Of a stretch of DNA of 64,000 nt, positions 1 to 13,210 are shown one piece after another. The stretch is from Atrichornis clamosus (lineage: Eukaryota > Chordata > Aves > Passeriformes > Menuridae), in assembly GCA_013400975.1 (NCBI GenBank), contig WBMZ01010893.1, positions 1-64,000 on the forward strand, read 5' to 3'. The notes beneath the pieces were generated by a model. The model saw only the letters and a program-made list of their open reading frames with translations, had not been told where the DNA came from and did no database searches. Every line of letters begins with the position of its first letter. The stretch's first letter is position 1. The translations under genes were made by a program, and so were the position numbers.

Positions 1-62
1 GGAGCTCCGCACCCCGCGCCGCACCGTCCCCGGCCCCGGCGGGAGCCGCCGCCGCCGCCCCG
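1..62 (+). other. SLC25A22: SLC25A22 exon 1 (non-coding, partial)
   Basis: GC-rich sequence ends at a consensus donor (CG|GTAAGT, GT at 63-64). It carries no start codon for the carrier, so it is read as the 5' UTR first exon, joined to the exon holding the ATG at 22,996. That this is the first exon is inferred from the CpG island and donor. The 5' boundary is unknown because the window starts inside or just before it. A transcript would confirm the 22.8-kb splice. Confidence 0.55.
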
Positions 63-620
63 GTAAGTGCGGGCACGACCCTTCCTCGGTCCTCGGGAGT
101 CGCTGCAGGGGATCCCGGCTCCCCTCCTGCCGCCGGGATGCAGCTCTTCTCCCCCGGCCTGGCCCCTGCTGCACCGGCCCCGCCGCCGCTTACCCCGGCC
201 CCTCACCTCAGGGGTGTGCCGGCCGCCTTTCCTGCGCCCCCAGGCCCTGGGGGTGACGGTGGGCAGTCACCTCGCCCCGGGGGCTCCGGGCTCCCCAGGC
301 TCCCCGGATACCCCCCTCACCCCGGGGCTGCGGGCTCCGCTGGCCCCCACTTCCCCTCCTCACCCTGTGGGTTTTAAGTCTCCCCAGCCCCTCCCGTCCT
401 CCCCGCAGTGGGGTCCCTCTGCCTGCACTGGGGACCCGGGGCTGATCGACCCCGCATTCCGCGGTGCGGGGATTGCCCTTGCCGGGCGCGGGGGCTGCAG
501 CCGCGGAGCGCCTTCCTCTCCCTGCCCGCGCCAGGGAAATTGCGGGTGACACGTGTGCGACTCCACCGAGCCCTTCGGTGCCCCGGAGCTTCAGCTTTTT
601 ATATTGAAAGCGATTTCCGA
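1..620 (+). promoter_or_regulatory. SLC25A22: CpG-rich 5' end of SLC25A22
   Basis: The first 600 bases are strongly GC- and CpG-rich, unlike the following 20 kb, as expected for the CpG island of a widely expressed gene. The block holds the non-coding first exon and the start of intron 1. The upstream half of the promoter probably lies outside the window. Open frames across it (for example 67-549) reflect GC-rich composition and show no protein family signature. Confidence 0.6.
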
Positions 621-2364
621 GTTACTCCGGAGCTTCTGGTTTCTGGGGCGATTCGTAGGATTCTCTAGCCGCCCCGGTTGCAGCACTGGTCCTGCATCTA
701 AGCCCCTCTGAGCTCCTTCTAGACTCTCCTAAGCCAGATCTGTGTCTCTCTGAGGTAGGTCAAGGTTACTGTGCTCTCCATTTAGTGGATGGGGAAAGTG
801 GAAATGTGGACAGACTGTGGGATTTCCTCAAGGTCACCCTGGGAATTGGACCCCAAGCATCCTCTTTTGCTGCACCCTCTGCAGCTGCTGGGCTCCTGCT
901 GGGTGAGGGTGAAGTTGTAGAAATTGGATTTTCCAGTGCCCCAGGCCTCTCTCCAGCAAGGCTTCTCAGCTTTTACTTTCTACACCTTGCCAGGTGTCAG
1001 GGTAACAAATGTCAGAGCAGGATCCCAGCTATATTTATTTGGCCTAATATCTTTTAGCTATTAGGTGTTTACAGTTAAGTAGTGGGTGTTTTTACCATAG
1101 TATGAGAGTCTTGCTGCTGTTAGGATCTGACTTTGTGGTGTTGCTTCTGCTGTTGGGTTGGTATCTGCAGTGATTTTGATAATTGCAAGTAACTGTGGCT
1201 TTGCCTCTCAAGAACTTACTTCTTGCCAGTGGCAAGCAAAAGGGAATTGGACTAGGGTGGTACTTGGCTGATAAGGATATATCGTGTGGGACTCCGGTGG
1301 TGGTTGTCTTCTTGTCCTCTACTTGTGTTTTGCTTTGCAGGCTGTTACAAAGGCATAGACAAGGTTTAATAGGAGTTAGCCTAACCTCTTTCTCAGAAGA
1401 TAAACACCGGGATTTAATGAGAGTTTACCCCTTGAATGTCTTGCCTGTAGGATTTTTAAGTGCACGCTACTGCTTCATACAGTTGTTCATACAGGTGCAG
1501 TTTTTCTCCTGGTGCTGTGCCCTTGGGCTCATCTGTTCACCGAGTGCCTGTCGTAGTAAGGAGTGTTATGTTTTGAGGGTGGTGGCGATCTGTGGCAGAG
1601 ATGGATGACTGAGTTGGAAAAGGGACCATATCTGTGTCGTAAATTGGAGCCCTGCTTTGCTCCAAAGGAAAGTCTGCAGTCTTGTTTGATGCCCAGCAAT
1701 CTTGTTAATGTCTTACTAAGATGCCAGAGCTGTGGAACATCCTCCTGCTGCTGTTTTAAGAAGGGGCAGTGTGCTGTATTAAGTTACTAAAAGGTAGACA
1801 TCACTGACAGCCTGTCAAGGCCGTTCGCTCCCCTTTTCCTGCCAAGATTTAAATTAGAGGGCAAGATGGGAGAAATACCCACCTGGCTGGCCAAGGTGAC
1901 AGCAGCATGTCCATGTGGAAGCAGCCCCCTGCTCGCTTGTGCGTCATGATTTGTCTTCTAGGTGTCTGGCAGGGCAAAAGTGTGATGGAGAGAAGGGACC
2001 AAGGCTTGGTGTTTGGTGTGCCTTAAAGCCTGGGAGCCATGAGGATTTGGAGCTATGTTCTGATAGGGGAGTCATAATGGGGAAAGTCTTGCTTGGGAGC
2101 TGTAAGCATTACATGTTCCTATACAGTTGTTCTTGCATAACTGTTGTCATCCTGAGAATTGTGAAATAGTAGGAGGGAGAAGTTTCCCAGAGTAGGACAG
2201 CTTTGTGCTGGGAAGAATGTTGTGCTGTATTTAGCTAGAATAAAACATACGTGTAGAGCCAGAATCCCTGACCAGGGGCCCAATTCTGAAGATTCCCCTA
2301 AGTACAGCTTTTCCACGAGGGTTAAAGCCCAATCTAGGGAATGCTATTATTGCAGGGAGTGTGA

Positions 2365-2931
2365 TGACCATGCAGTGCTATGAAAATAGTTAATTATTTT
2401 TGGCACTTCTTGAGGAGTACACTTAGAGCAGATAACTGGGTGCTCAGCCGCAGTCTGAGCTGCAGGTTGTGCCCTAGGTGGGGGAAATGTCGGCAGCCCC
2501 AGAAAAGGGGCTGTGACCTGGTGCGGATCCTTTGTACACCAGGGCACAGGGACCTGTGGCATTGACCAGATGACTGGACACTCGGATACAATAGGAGCTG
2601 ATGACTCAGCAAGAAGACCCCAGACTGTCTGGGAGCACAAGCTGTAAGAGTATAAAAGCCCAGAAATGCCTTTGTTGGGGGTCCCTCCCTGCAGGCACCA
2701 GCCCAAGCTGGTTTTGTGTCAGTGCACCATGATTAAATTACTGAGAGGATCGAGACATCTGAGACTGCTGTGGGTAACCCAGGGCTGAGCCAGTAAGGAA
2801 ACCTTGTCTGACTGTGTGAGTGTGGGGTGTGCAGGGAGTCAAGAGGGGCATCCATGGGGTCACTGGAGTCATCTGCTCTGAAGGGACTCTGATCGCAGCA
2901 GTGAAAGTCTGGAGTGGTGTGTGTCACTGAC
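2365..2931 (+). mobile_element. Possible solo LTR of an endogenous retrovirus
   Basis: The stretch has an LTR-like order: a TATA-type box (GTATAAAAG, about 2,649), then a C-rich segment, then an ATTAAA polyadenylation-type signal near 2,733. A U5-like tail follows, ending near TCACTGACA at about 2,931. No internal retroviral genes or second LTR flank it, so a solo LTR is the natural reading. The left boundary is approximate and no target-site duplication was established. It could instead be unique intronic DNA with chance signals. Confidence 0.4.
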
Positions 2932-5900
2932 AGAGTAGCTTCTGGATGCTCAGACAGGAGAGTTTCCTTAACACACTCCGGGGTTTATCTGAATAATCTG
3001 CAGCCAGGAGGCTGTGAGATGGGTGACTGATGAGTTGTTCCTTCTTCCTCAGAAAGGAGTGCCCAGCTGTGGTATAAGGCTGTATGGTCTCTGGTCCTCC
3101 AAAGGGTTAGACTTCGGGTTTGCTGCTGGACTGGTGCTTACGTGTTTTACAGATGTTGGCAAACCTCTGGACTCTCTTTCACCCCACTGTGAAAATAAAG
3201 TGCACTTGGAGGATAATTGCCAGGTTCACAGTAGCTACTGGAAGGTGGTATGTCCTTGTGAAGTCTGTGGGATGAAAGGCTTGTGCAGTGTGAAGGAAGG
3301 TTTAGCAGTGTTGAACATAACTGTGGAGGGATTCATGGCCCCTGGTGCTGACTAGCAGCAGGTCTGCCTTGTTCCACACGATGCTTGCTTTTGTCACTTG
3401 ATCCTTGTGCTCACCTGTGGGCAGGGAACTGCAAATCTTTTGCACTGCTAACTTTCCAGTGCCAACAAGATGTCCTGCACAGGTTGTATCTCTTAATGGG
3501 CTGGGTTTATCTGCCTGAAATCATATTGTGCTGTCAGAATGACATAAAAGAGCTTTGAACTAGGCCCCAAGGGGAAAGAAAATGGGATGGGAAAACGCAA
3601 AATATTTTTCTTCCGTTGTTAGGAGAGACTGGGCTGGGGAGATGATGTGTAACCAAACTGGGTTTGGAATGGCTGGGACAAATGAATTGCCTTGTGATCC
3701 TGGGTGCTCCAGTTCATGTGTGTTATGATACTATGCTAATAGTCCTGTGAAGGTACTTTCTGCAGTTTCCCCTTTTCTAGACTGCTTCAGAACAGAGAGG
3801 TATTTCTTCCTAAGCCTGCCTTCTTCCTGGCCTTCCTTTTTCAGAGTAGTTTTTTCCCTGTTGTTTTGTTGGCTTTTTTTTTTTTTCTTTTTTGCTTTGT
3901 TTTTCCCCAGAATTTTCTACGCGGCTGGTTACATGACCTTGGTGTGCCAGAGCTGAGCATCTTCATCCTTTACTGGAGTAAGGTGGTATGGCCCTGGCAG
4001 ACAGTGGAGCAAATTTGGTTTCTACCAGCTGAGTTTGAGCCATCATGTGGGAACCCTTGAGCAACAAGAAGAGCCTGGGCCCACAGCCTGTTTAGCCAGT
4101 CACTTAAACATTTGTTAAAGTCCTGTTAGGCTTCTAGTTGAACATGCTTTTCTCCCAGCTGCCTCAGCTCCCCTGTTTAAATCTGCAATACTGTGTAAGG
4201 ACAAATGACTGGAATGTTCCTTCTACAGCAGCAGTGCAGGATGGGGAAGAACCTGCCTGTTCACAGAATTCTGCCTTCTGCTGCTGCACGTTCATAAGGA
4301 CTGGTAATTATTCCTTTCACATCCGTGTATGCATTCACCTAAATCCTTAACTGTGTTTTCAGGAAATGCAAAAGCCTGCCCTAATGCCCATGTTTGCATA
4401 TTCAGGCTCTCTTAGACATGGCCAAACATCTGCACTACTAAAAGTTGGGAGAGTTGGAATTGTCGGCTACTTAGCATGGCAAACAAGCTAGGGATGCTGC
4501 CTATTGGAGGCAGTACATGGTTTTTATTTGTTACTCTTGAACATGTTGAACACCATGCCTGTTTCATGGTGCATTCCTTGTAGATGGCTGCATGGACTTG
4601 AGCCTTGCTGGAGCCAATGTCTTGTCTGTCTGCAGTGAGACAGGGGGGGTGTGACTGCGAGCGCCTCTTCTCTGCCAGGGAGGTGTCTGAGGCCTGACAG
4701 GGCAGTGTGTTCCGGCTTCCCTGGCACTGTGATTTGATGAATCCATCCTCTTTTGGCAAGGCTGAGTCCTCTGGCTGTGCCTGCTTGGACTGGGGGCTGT
4801 CATTTGGCCATATCCCGCTAACAGTGGCGGGTTGCTAGGGCTAACGCTGTGTTGCTTCAGCTAATCCTAACAGCAGATAAATATTTTTTTTCCTGTCCTC
4901 TTCTGTTTGCCTTCCAGCACAGAGATAGCAGGAAGGAGGAGGTGGATTGAGCTGTCCAATGCCAAACATGGATGTTGCTTTAACCTTGCAGTATTGATTG
5001 CCTGGTGTTTCAAGTTATTGTGAAGATAAAGCAACAGGAGGTACAAAAGCTTTAGAAAACAAGGCAAAACCCCAGACAAACCTAATGAAAGGACCTTGTC
5101 ACTCTGGGTGGTTTGGATTTCTGTCTGGTAGTCTCCTCTTACACATCTGCAAATATGAAAACTTTGTACATTTTCTGTCTCTGGAGGGCTGTCTACATGG
5201 AGATTATATACTTGGGGAAGGGAGAGGCACCTGGGCAGCAATGCTTGTTCTGTATCAGAAGAAATACGATGGGTCATTGTTTATTTAATTTGTGGGGTCT
5301 CTGTTGATCTCAATTTAGTGCAGCCTGTGGTGAGCTGCTCACAGGAATGCAATCTTATTTATTTTGTTAAACTTTTCGTAAGCGGTTCTTATTCTTATTT
5401 TGGTAGTCCTGTTCTGGATGGGTGACTACGTCCTGTCAAACCTCCCTGTGCCCTGCTCCTTGCTTTGGCACTGATGTTGGTGTATGGTGTATCAGGAGAG
5501 CTGTCTGGATTTTTTTCCTATCCTGTGCCTGAGGCATTTATCCAGAAGCCAGGAGAAGAGAGCTTTGTTTTGACCAAGCTGAGTTTCCCTGAATAGCATG
5601 AATTTGAGGAGCTGGAGATGACAAAGTCACATCACAGACTGTGCCTGCACCACCTGGAGTTTGGGGCTCATACTCTCAATCTAAAACCTGTCCCAGCTAT
5701 GAGGAGCTTTCTGGACAAGCTGGGGAGAGGGAAGGAGAAGGACATCTTCCGCTCCTATGTAGGACAGCAGTGCTTCTTCACTTAGTGAGTAACTGTCTTG
5801 GAGGAGGTGTTTGGGAAGAGAGAAGGTGTGTGCTTTTCTTTTCTAATTAGAGCACGAAGAGAGGGGACTTTCAGGAAGCAATTTTGGTAGGAGAGAGATG

Positions 5901-8900
5901 CTGTGTGAGTGAGTGATTGGTTTGGATCTATCCAGGAGAAAGTCCTGTAGCCATGATCCTTAATTTTGAACTCAGCTGCAGCTTTCAGTGAAACCTTTTT
6001 GCTCTGACAAGGGGCTGTGCTGTGTGGTGCGAGAGCTCTGAGCCAGGACAAGTGCTGGCTTTGTGTGGATAAGTGCATGGAATGAAGCTGTAGAGTGGTG
6101 TGCTTAGTCTGGGCCAGCCCATCTTCATTTCTGCTGCTGCCAAGTCTCTGTCCCTGTCACTGTGGTGTCTTACACCTTACTGCCCTTAATGGGTGTGCTG
6201 CCTACATGCTTTGGCAGAGAAGAGGGCAGTTCCCTGTTGCCTGATGGGTGTGATGGGATGGAAACACCTTCTTCAAGGCCATGTGCATACTGGCAGCATG
6301 TTTGCTGCACTATTCAGTGCTGTTCTCTTTGCTCTGTGATAGTTAGGGATTTATAAAAAAGAAGGAATGGTGTTTTAGAGACAGGCTGTGTCAGGGGCTG
6401 ACTGTGAATTTGGTACCGTTTTCTCCTTTGCTACAGATTTAGAGCCTAACCTGGGATAAGCAATAAAATGTCTGTCTCTGATCCTGTCCCTTACAATCCA
6501 ATGGGAAAAGCAGTGCTTCCAGGGTTTTGCCATGTGTCCGCAATGGCAATGGCAGCTGTTGCAGAAGGTATGACCTGATGTAGTAAATGGTCCCTTCTTC
6601 TAGGTGTTTCATTTCCCCTTTTCAGTTCATGCTGGCTTTCTCAAGAATAGGGGTGCTAGATTCCTTTTCCATGCCCTGGGTAAGCTGAGCTCTTCTCTGT
6701 AAAGCAGAAGGAACACTTGTTGGTTCATCTTATCCTTTGGGAGTAGCAGTTGTTTATGAAGGCTGTTTTCTAAGTGTAGTAGTTTTATTGAAGGACATAA
6801 AACTCATTGCATTGGCCTGACTCCCTTCCCCTGAATTGTCCCACTTGCTTTGTTAGCATCTAAATGTGTGCATGACGTGAGCAGCTGTTGTCTTTTTGAT
6901 GCTCTTTTTTATTTTTGCAGGAACTTAAAATGTAGATTGACTGGTGCCCCACTCTGGTTCTTCAAAACTAATGGAGAGCTGAAGGAAATAGCTTGGATAC
7001 TGAAGTGATAAGCACTACAGAAATGCCAGACACTATATAAACAACTAAACTCAGCCCCCGGCCCTTCCTGAGAGAGAGATGATTTGCAGAAATACTTTAA
7101 CAGATGGTCTGAATTTGGCTTTGGAAAGGGGGAAAGAAATGCCAGGTCGCTGCTGAGCTGTGTGTGGGCGCGTGCCCGCGTGCGCCATGCAGCATGCTGC
7201 CTGCCAGCACGCTCCAGGGAGGCTGAGCAGGCTGCTCCCACAGCCTCCGTGTGCTCAGGAGGCATCTGCACACCGCTGACTCAGTCTCTGCCTCTGCCAG
7301 GTCCCTGTGTGGAGCAAGCTCCCATTTTCCCTGTGGTGAAGTTCAGCTGTGCCTGCTTGTCAGACTGCTCTGGTGGAGGTGAGCCATGGCCAGTTTGCAG
7401 AGGCACAGGGTCAGTTTGTGGGAGAGAGACTGCAGAGCTGCTGTGCAGCTCGTGAGATGTTGCTTGGCACACAGGTGAGATTGTAGGAAGGCCGCAGGGT
7501 GGTCTGACATTGGGTCGTCCCTTGCACTGGTGCACCAACCTGGACCTGTGTTGGTGCAAAGTGCGGTCGTGTGGAGCTGGAAACAAATGGATCAGCTGTG
7601 GTAAAAGGGCATGTGCTGCTTGGACACACCTGTGCATACATGTGAGCTGGCAGACTCGCTGGCAGCTTGAAAGAGCGTGGGATGGGAAAGGGTTTACATG
7701 TCATGGTTGGGACCCTGATGAACTGTGTTGGAGCGGGCTGCTGTGGCCTCCTCCCTTCTTCCTCTCCCTGATGAGGTTACTGCTCTTGCAAGGGAAGGAG
7801 AACATGTTTCCCCCAGCTGGTACCAGACCTGGCGTTCTGCCACCACCCATGGCAGCAGCAGAGTGCTGCATCAGCTCTGGAGTGGGCTCTGCTCGGGACA
7901 GGCACGCTCCCATGTCAGTAGTCACATCTGACTGATGGGGTCATGGATTGGAGCCCAGAATTCCTTGTCCAAGGACCTCTGGAGCAGAACGGTGTGTCTA
8001 GTTCCTGCATTGCCAGACTGTTGCTGGTCTCCCAAAGCAACGTGCCTGTTACACTGGCAGGACAGTTCCTTGTGTCTACTGCTGCCTGCTGTTCCTGCCA
8101 CGCACTCTTTGGTGAGACAGTGTTGGTTGTTAGAGCAGAGTTGTGAGGTGTCCTTCAGGAGTGATTTTTATTTGGAAACTTTCTGAAAACAGGTCTAATT
8201 CTTAAGCAGTGCAAGATGAATTGTTTCACTAAGGATGTGTCAGGTAAATTATTGTGGATACATTTGGCAGGCAGAAGCATTGCACTGCACATGTGGAGTA
8301 GCCAGGTAAGACATCTGATGTTCAGAGAATGATTTTCCAAGTTTGATACACTTCAAAGGAGATACATTTCTCTCTTTCTGCTTTCTTGTATTGCTGATCT
8401 CCTTGTGCTCTGTTTGGGTGAGAGGACTGCATGTGTTTTCATTTGCCTGTAGCCTCCGAAATACATTGTCTTCCTGCTGGGAACGCCTTGCCTGCCTTGC
8501 AGCCTGCTGTTTCACAGCACACTGGGTGAGCAGGGAGCTGGTGAATGGATTATGCCACAGATTCCTGAGCCATCAGGCAGTGGTTGCAGTCCCCTTGACA
8601 ATTCCTCTGCTTGTCAGAGTGCGTATGAGTTTCCCTGGAGGAGCTGCTAACCTCTTTAGGAGCTGCATGGCCCATGTGGGGCTGCTGATGTGTGTTTAGC
8701 AAGGAACCATTTTGCTGTGATCTGAACAGTTTTGGCATGACCAGAACAGCTGAGGTGGGAGGAGAAAAGTGCTGTTTGCGATGCAGGAGCGAAGCAGTTG
8801 CGTTCACCTACCCCCACAGCAAAGGGACTGGCAGCAGCAGTGTCCTGTGGCTGAGAGGAATATTGATTAACACGACATTTAAGGGGCATTTCTTCTAGTG

Positions 8901-11900
8901 TACTGGGAGCATTAGTCAAATTCTGCCTTTGGTGCTGAGAAGTAATGAGATAAGCTTCCTTCTTCAGAGAGCTCCCTGTCTGCTGTTGCAAAGTGTTTGG
9001 AAGGCTGGGAAACGCCCTTTTGTTATTCTGTCAACTCTCCATGTCTGATCTCTTGTACAAAAGGGACCTGAAATACAGCCTTGGCTCTAGCAGGCAGCCT
9101 GTGCACCAATGTTTGCATGCTTACATGGTGGCTCCTGTTCGGTACTTTGCTGTCACCTTGCCTTAGTGGAGCCTAGCTCCTGACTCCAAAGGGTGACTCA
9201 GGAGGGGGTACATCCCTTCAGGCCCTGAGGTCCTGTTTCATTAAGCTGCGATATTTTAGCCTTGGTTCCCATGTTGGCGGCTGATGCTCTCATGCACTGT
9301 GGCTTTTGCTACAGGGACAGGGTGTGGCATTTGCTGGATGCTTTGCTTTGCAGTTCCAGTCAGGCTCCCTCTTTGGGACTCTGAGTGACAGCTATCAGTT
9401 GACATACAAACCCACAGGGCTCTGGATTACTGGGCCTTTTAAATAATTTCAGGGCCCAGAAGCTCTTAGCTCCCAGGCTTCCCTGGAGGGATTCTTATTC
9501 TATTTTACTGTTGTATATTGGTTTACTTTTTGATCTGTGCACTCAGCAGGGAGGCTGCAGGCCGCTGCCAAGAGGAACATTCCTGCTTCCACTCCTGCTT
9601 CTCTCTGCTTGTGTCAGCACAAGCCTTTGTGTTTTCACAGCCACACATGACCTGGGAATAGGCCTGGTCCAAAATGAGTTCTTTGAATTGCTGGAGAAAG
9701 GACGAGCAGTAGCCTGAAGTTATGCTGGACTAGTGGTTTAATAACCACAGTCTCTGATGGGAAGGAAAATCATGTGACATAAGCGAGATGCACTTATGAG
9801 AGGGGCTAAAGATCCCTGGTGCTGTTTCCTTCATGGCAATATTTGCACCTTCTCTGCCAGCACACTGTCAAGACTGCGTTGAGCCTGTACCAGTGCCTCT
9901 TTGTGCAGGACAAATTGTGTTGTGCTACCCTTCCACAGCACTGGGTCTTGCCTGGTGCCTGGTTGTAGATTCTCCCTTTGAGGAGGAGAGAAAGCATCCT
10001 GTCTTTATAACACTCTACAATTCACATAGCATAGTCCTTGCAGCCAGAGAAAGGTGGTTGTTTTTCACACCTCCTAGGGATGGCCCAATGTACTGCTTAT
10101 GCATATGGTGTAGGAAGAAGTGGGAACAGAGGGGAAAAAAACCCCAGTGCCTTTACTTTGTTCCAGCACAGTCCCCTAGTGCTCACAGGAGAAGCACATC
10201 GGTGAGCATGTGTCCTTGAAGTTACCAAGAAATACGACCAACTTCCTCTCCTCTTCCTCTCCCTCCCTTGCATGCCAGGAAGTGGTGGCAGTACCTAGCA
10301 GACACCTTTAGTGTGAACACAGCTGATGCTGAGCCTTCCTCACCAGGGGTGACCGAGGTGAGGGATCTGGTTACCCTTGGGCTGGAGAGATGGGAGGCTC
10401 CTCTCTGAGCATATCTGAATCTTGCTGGGATTGTGTGTCTCCTTCCTGCTGTCCTTTTGCTGCTCCCTGCTGCAGCCTGTTCTGTTTCTGAAGGCTCTGT
10501 TCCTGTTTTGGCATGGGAGGTGCACACTGTCCCTACTGCCTGCCTCCATTGCCAGATAGGTTTAGGGAGCGTGTTGGGATTGCCTAACTTGGTTAAGATC
10601 ACACTGCAGTGTCTGCATGCTGCTTGTCTGGCTGAGCTGTCCTGGCTGACTTCGGGCACGTGGAGGATACAGGTGTGTGTGAGGAGCAGCACGTGGCTGC
10701 ATGATGGGTGACTTCCAGCCCTTGGTGCTGCTCCGTGTCTTGAGGCTGCTGGTGCCATGTGCTACCTGCGGGAAGGGGGCTGCCAGCAGGGCCCCAGGCT
10801 CACCATCCCAAAGCAGCAGGGTGTCATCCCAAGGCTCGTGGTGTGCTCTGGGCCACAGAGATAGGAAGAGGCAAGCTGGCTGGCCCTTTGGAGAGAGGAT
10901 CCTGTGTGTATCGTTGCACGAGGACTGGGTGAGTGAGCAGGGATTTGGCAGGTTAACCAGGCAGCAGCTGGGCTGAGCGAGCAGTAGGGTGCCAGTCGCA
11001 GTGCTCCTGTGCTTCTCCAAAAGCTGTGTCAAGGCAAGTAGTTTCCGCTCTCTCACAGCTATTATGAAAGAGCTTGCGTTTGCTGCACCCTTCTCTCCCT
11101 TTGCCCTCAGGGCATGCTGGGCTTGTTTGAATTAATGTAATTAGCACATGCCTTATTAGCTCACTAAGGCACAAAGAACTCATATATATTTGTAGCCAGG
11201 TTAAGCAGCCCCTATTAATTTAATGACCGTGTCCTCCTCAATGCATGGCAACAGTTAATCACTGGTGGTGAGTCAGGACCAGCCAGGATGGAGTAAATTT
11301 GGGCAAGGTGTACATATGTGCGGTTCTCTTTTATTGTGTTATATTTTTACGAACGAGCAGAGCTGTGAAGGGAATTAGCAGCAGGCGCAGTAGATGGAAG
11401 GGAACTTTCAGTGCAGGTTTACTAAACAACCAGCCCTGGATATTTCCTATGTTTCACTGTCGGTAGAAAGGATCTGTAGAATGAATCAGCGAAATACGAC
11501 ACAGACTGGGAGGCGGAAATTTACAGAAATAAACTTTAGCAACCCACGCTTGAACTCTGCTCCAATCAGGTTATGTACTAGGTACTGATAGTAATTTTGC
11601 TTCTTTGTCTACCCTATTTTCCCTCGGTGAATCTGGGCTGGAGGAAGTGGCTAGTGTATTCTGGCACTGCTCATATCTGAGACTGAAAAAGAGCAAGGTT
11701 TTTGTGAAAGGACAGAAATAGTTGCAAATAATTTCATTTGCTGCAGCACTATGGTCTTTGGTTTCTTTTACTGTTCTGGGTCTTGCCATGCACAGTACTT
11801 GGCTATGTCCCATGGAATGCTGCCAGGATGTTTGTCACCAGCTGATTTGGGGGTTTGGTTTGTTTTTAGTTGCTTGGGGGTTTTTATGTTTCCTTTTTTC

Positions 11901-12989
11901 ACAGAAGCTGCAGGTTGTAGTTTGTGCTCCACCACCCTGGAATGATGCAGTCTGCAAGTCCAGGATTGTGGTATGTATCTCTGTTCCTGTAGTCCTGCAT
12001 GTGGGATAGTAAAGTCCTGCACTGACTCTAAAACTGCTCAGTTAAGCATTTGGGGGGCTTTTTTCAGCCAAGACCACTATGCATGCACAGGAGACTTCCT
12101 GCATTTCTTCTCTCCCCTTCTTCATTGGTCACAGGTCATGCTCTTTGTGATGACCATAAGCTGGAAGGAGGAGCAGGAAGAATGGTGTTGGAAAACTGTT
12201 GATCTTCTTCCACAGTTTTGGTCAGGTTTTCCACAAGTAGCTGTTGGAGTGAGATGCAGGTATCCTGCCTACTCCTCCTCCCTCTTTTTACTTTACTCAT
12301 TTGCTGTTTCTGCCAAGTAAATTTGGGCTTTCAAGGCCTGGACTGTTCCCAGTCATCATGAGCTTGTGCAGGAGCATCACTGAGGAGATGAAGCTGTTAC
12401 AGTCAAAGGGACAAGGAAACACTATGAAATTGGGCAGAAGGGTGTATGGACTTGTAGTAATGTGACCTCTTGCTGCAGCTGACAGGGGACCAATTCCCCA
12501 GGCTCCACAGAGATGGTGGGTTCTGGCTTGCATCAGCTGAGAACCTGGACTTCCTGTTAGGCACAGTAGGAAAATAAGTCTGAGATCACCATGAAGTAAC
12601 CAGGTATGCACACGAGTCTGTCTGCAGATACTTTTATTTCTCCTTCCTTAGAGCCCATTCTCAGGATTGCCCACTGTTTAAATGAAGGTTCTGCGCGTGA
12701 TTAGTGGGGTGAGGCAATGTGGTGGGTAAGGATCTGCAGGGGTGCCCGTGTGCAGTTCCTAAGAGCAGCATTGCAGTGGGAAGGAAAACCCCGAAAAAGT
12801 CTACAGAAAGATAAATACCTGCTGAGGTGCCCCAGATGCTCCCAGAGACGGTGATATTCCACCCCTCCCCTTTTTCCTTTGTTTCAGGGGCAGGGAGGGG
12901 CACTGCTTGGCTCATGCTAGCTCAGAGCTGTGGAATGCTTGGCATACACCAAGACAGGAGGCATTTTTCAGGACAGATTTTTTAGCTAG

Positions 12990-13200
12990 TGTCTTGGTTT
13001 TGGCTAGGATAGAGTTAATTTTCTCTCCAGTAGCTGGTACAGTGCTGTTTTTGAATTTAGTATGAGAACAATGTTGATAACACACTGATACTTTAGTTGC
13101 TGCTAAGTACTGCTCACTCTTAACTCAAGGACTTTTCAGTTTCCCACTTTCTGCCAGTGAGGAGGTGCACGAGAAGCTGGGAGGGAGCGTGGCAGCAGGA
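12990..13200 (+). mobile_element. Truncated LTR, same family as the copy at 59,272
   Basis: About 210 bases align by eye with the first 210 bases of the LTR at 59,272-59,834. Shared blocks include a TGGTTTTG-like start, AGTTAATTTTCT, GATGAGAACAATG-like and ACTGATACTTTAGTTGCTGCT segments, CAAGGACTTTTCAG, and AGAAGCTGGGAGG. The rest of the LTR (TATA box, poly(A) signal, 3' end) is missing. CR1-like sequence begins immediately afterwards, so the junction is a rearrangement breakpoint or nested insertion. Confidence 0.7.
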
Positions 13201-13210
13201 AAGCTATGAC

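Noticed and set aside
67..549. 160-codon + frame at the left edge
   Set aside because: CpG-island composition gives long frames on both strands; it begins just after the exon 1 donor and lacks motifs.
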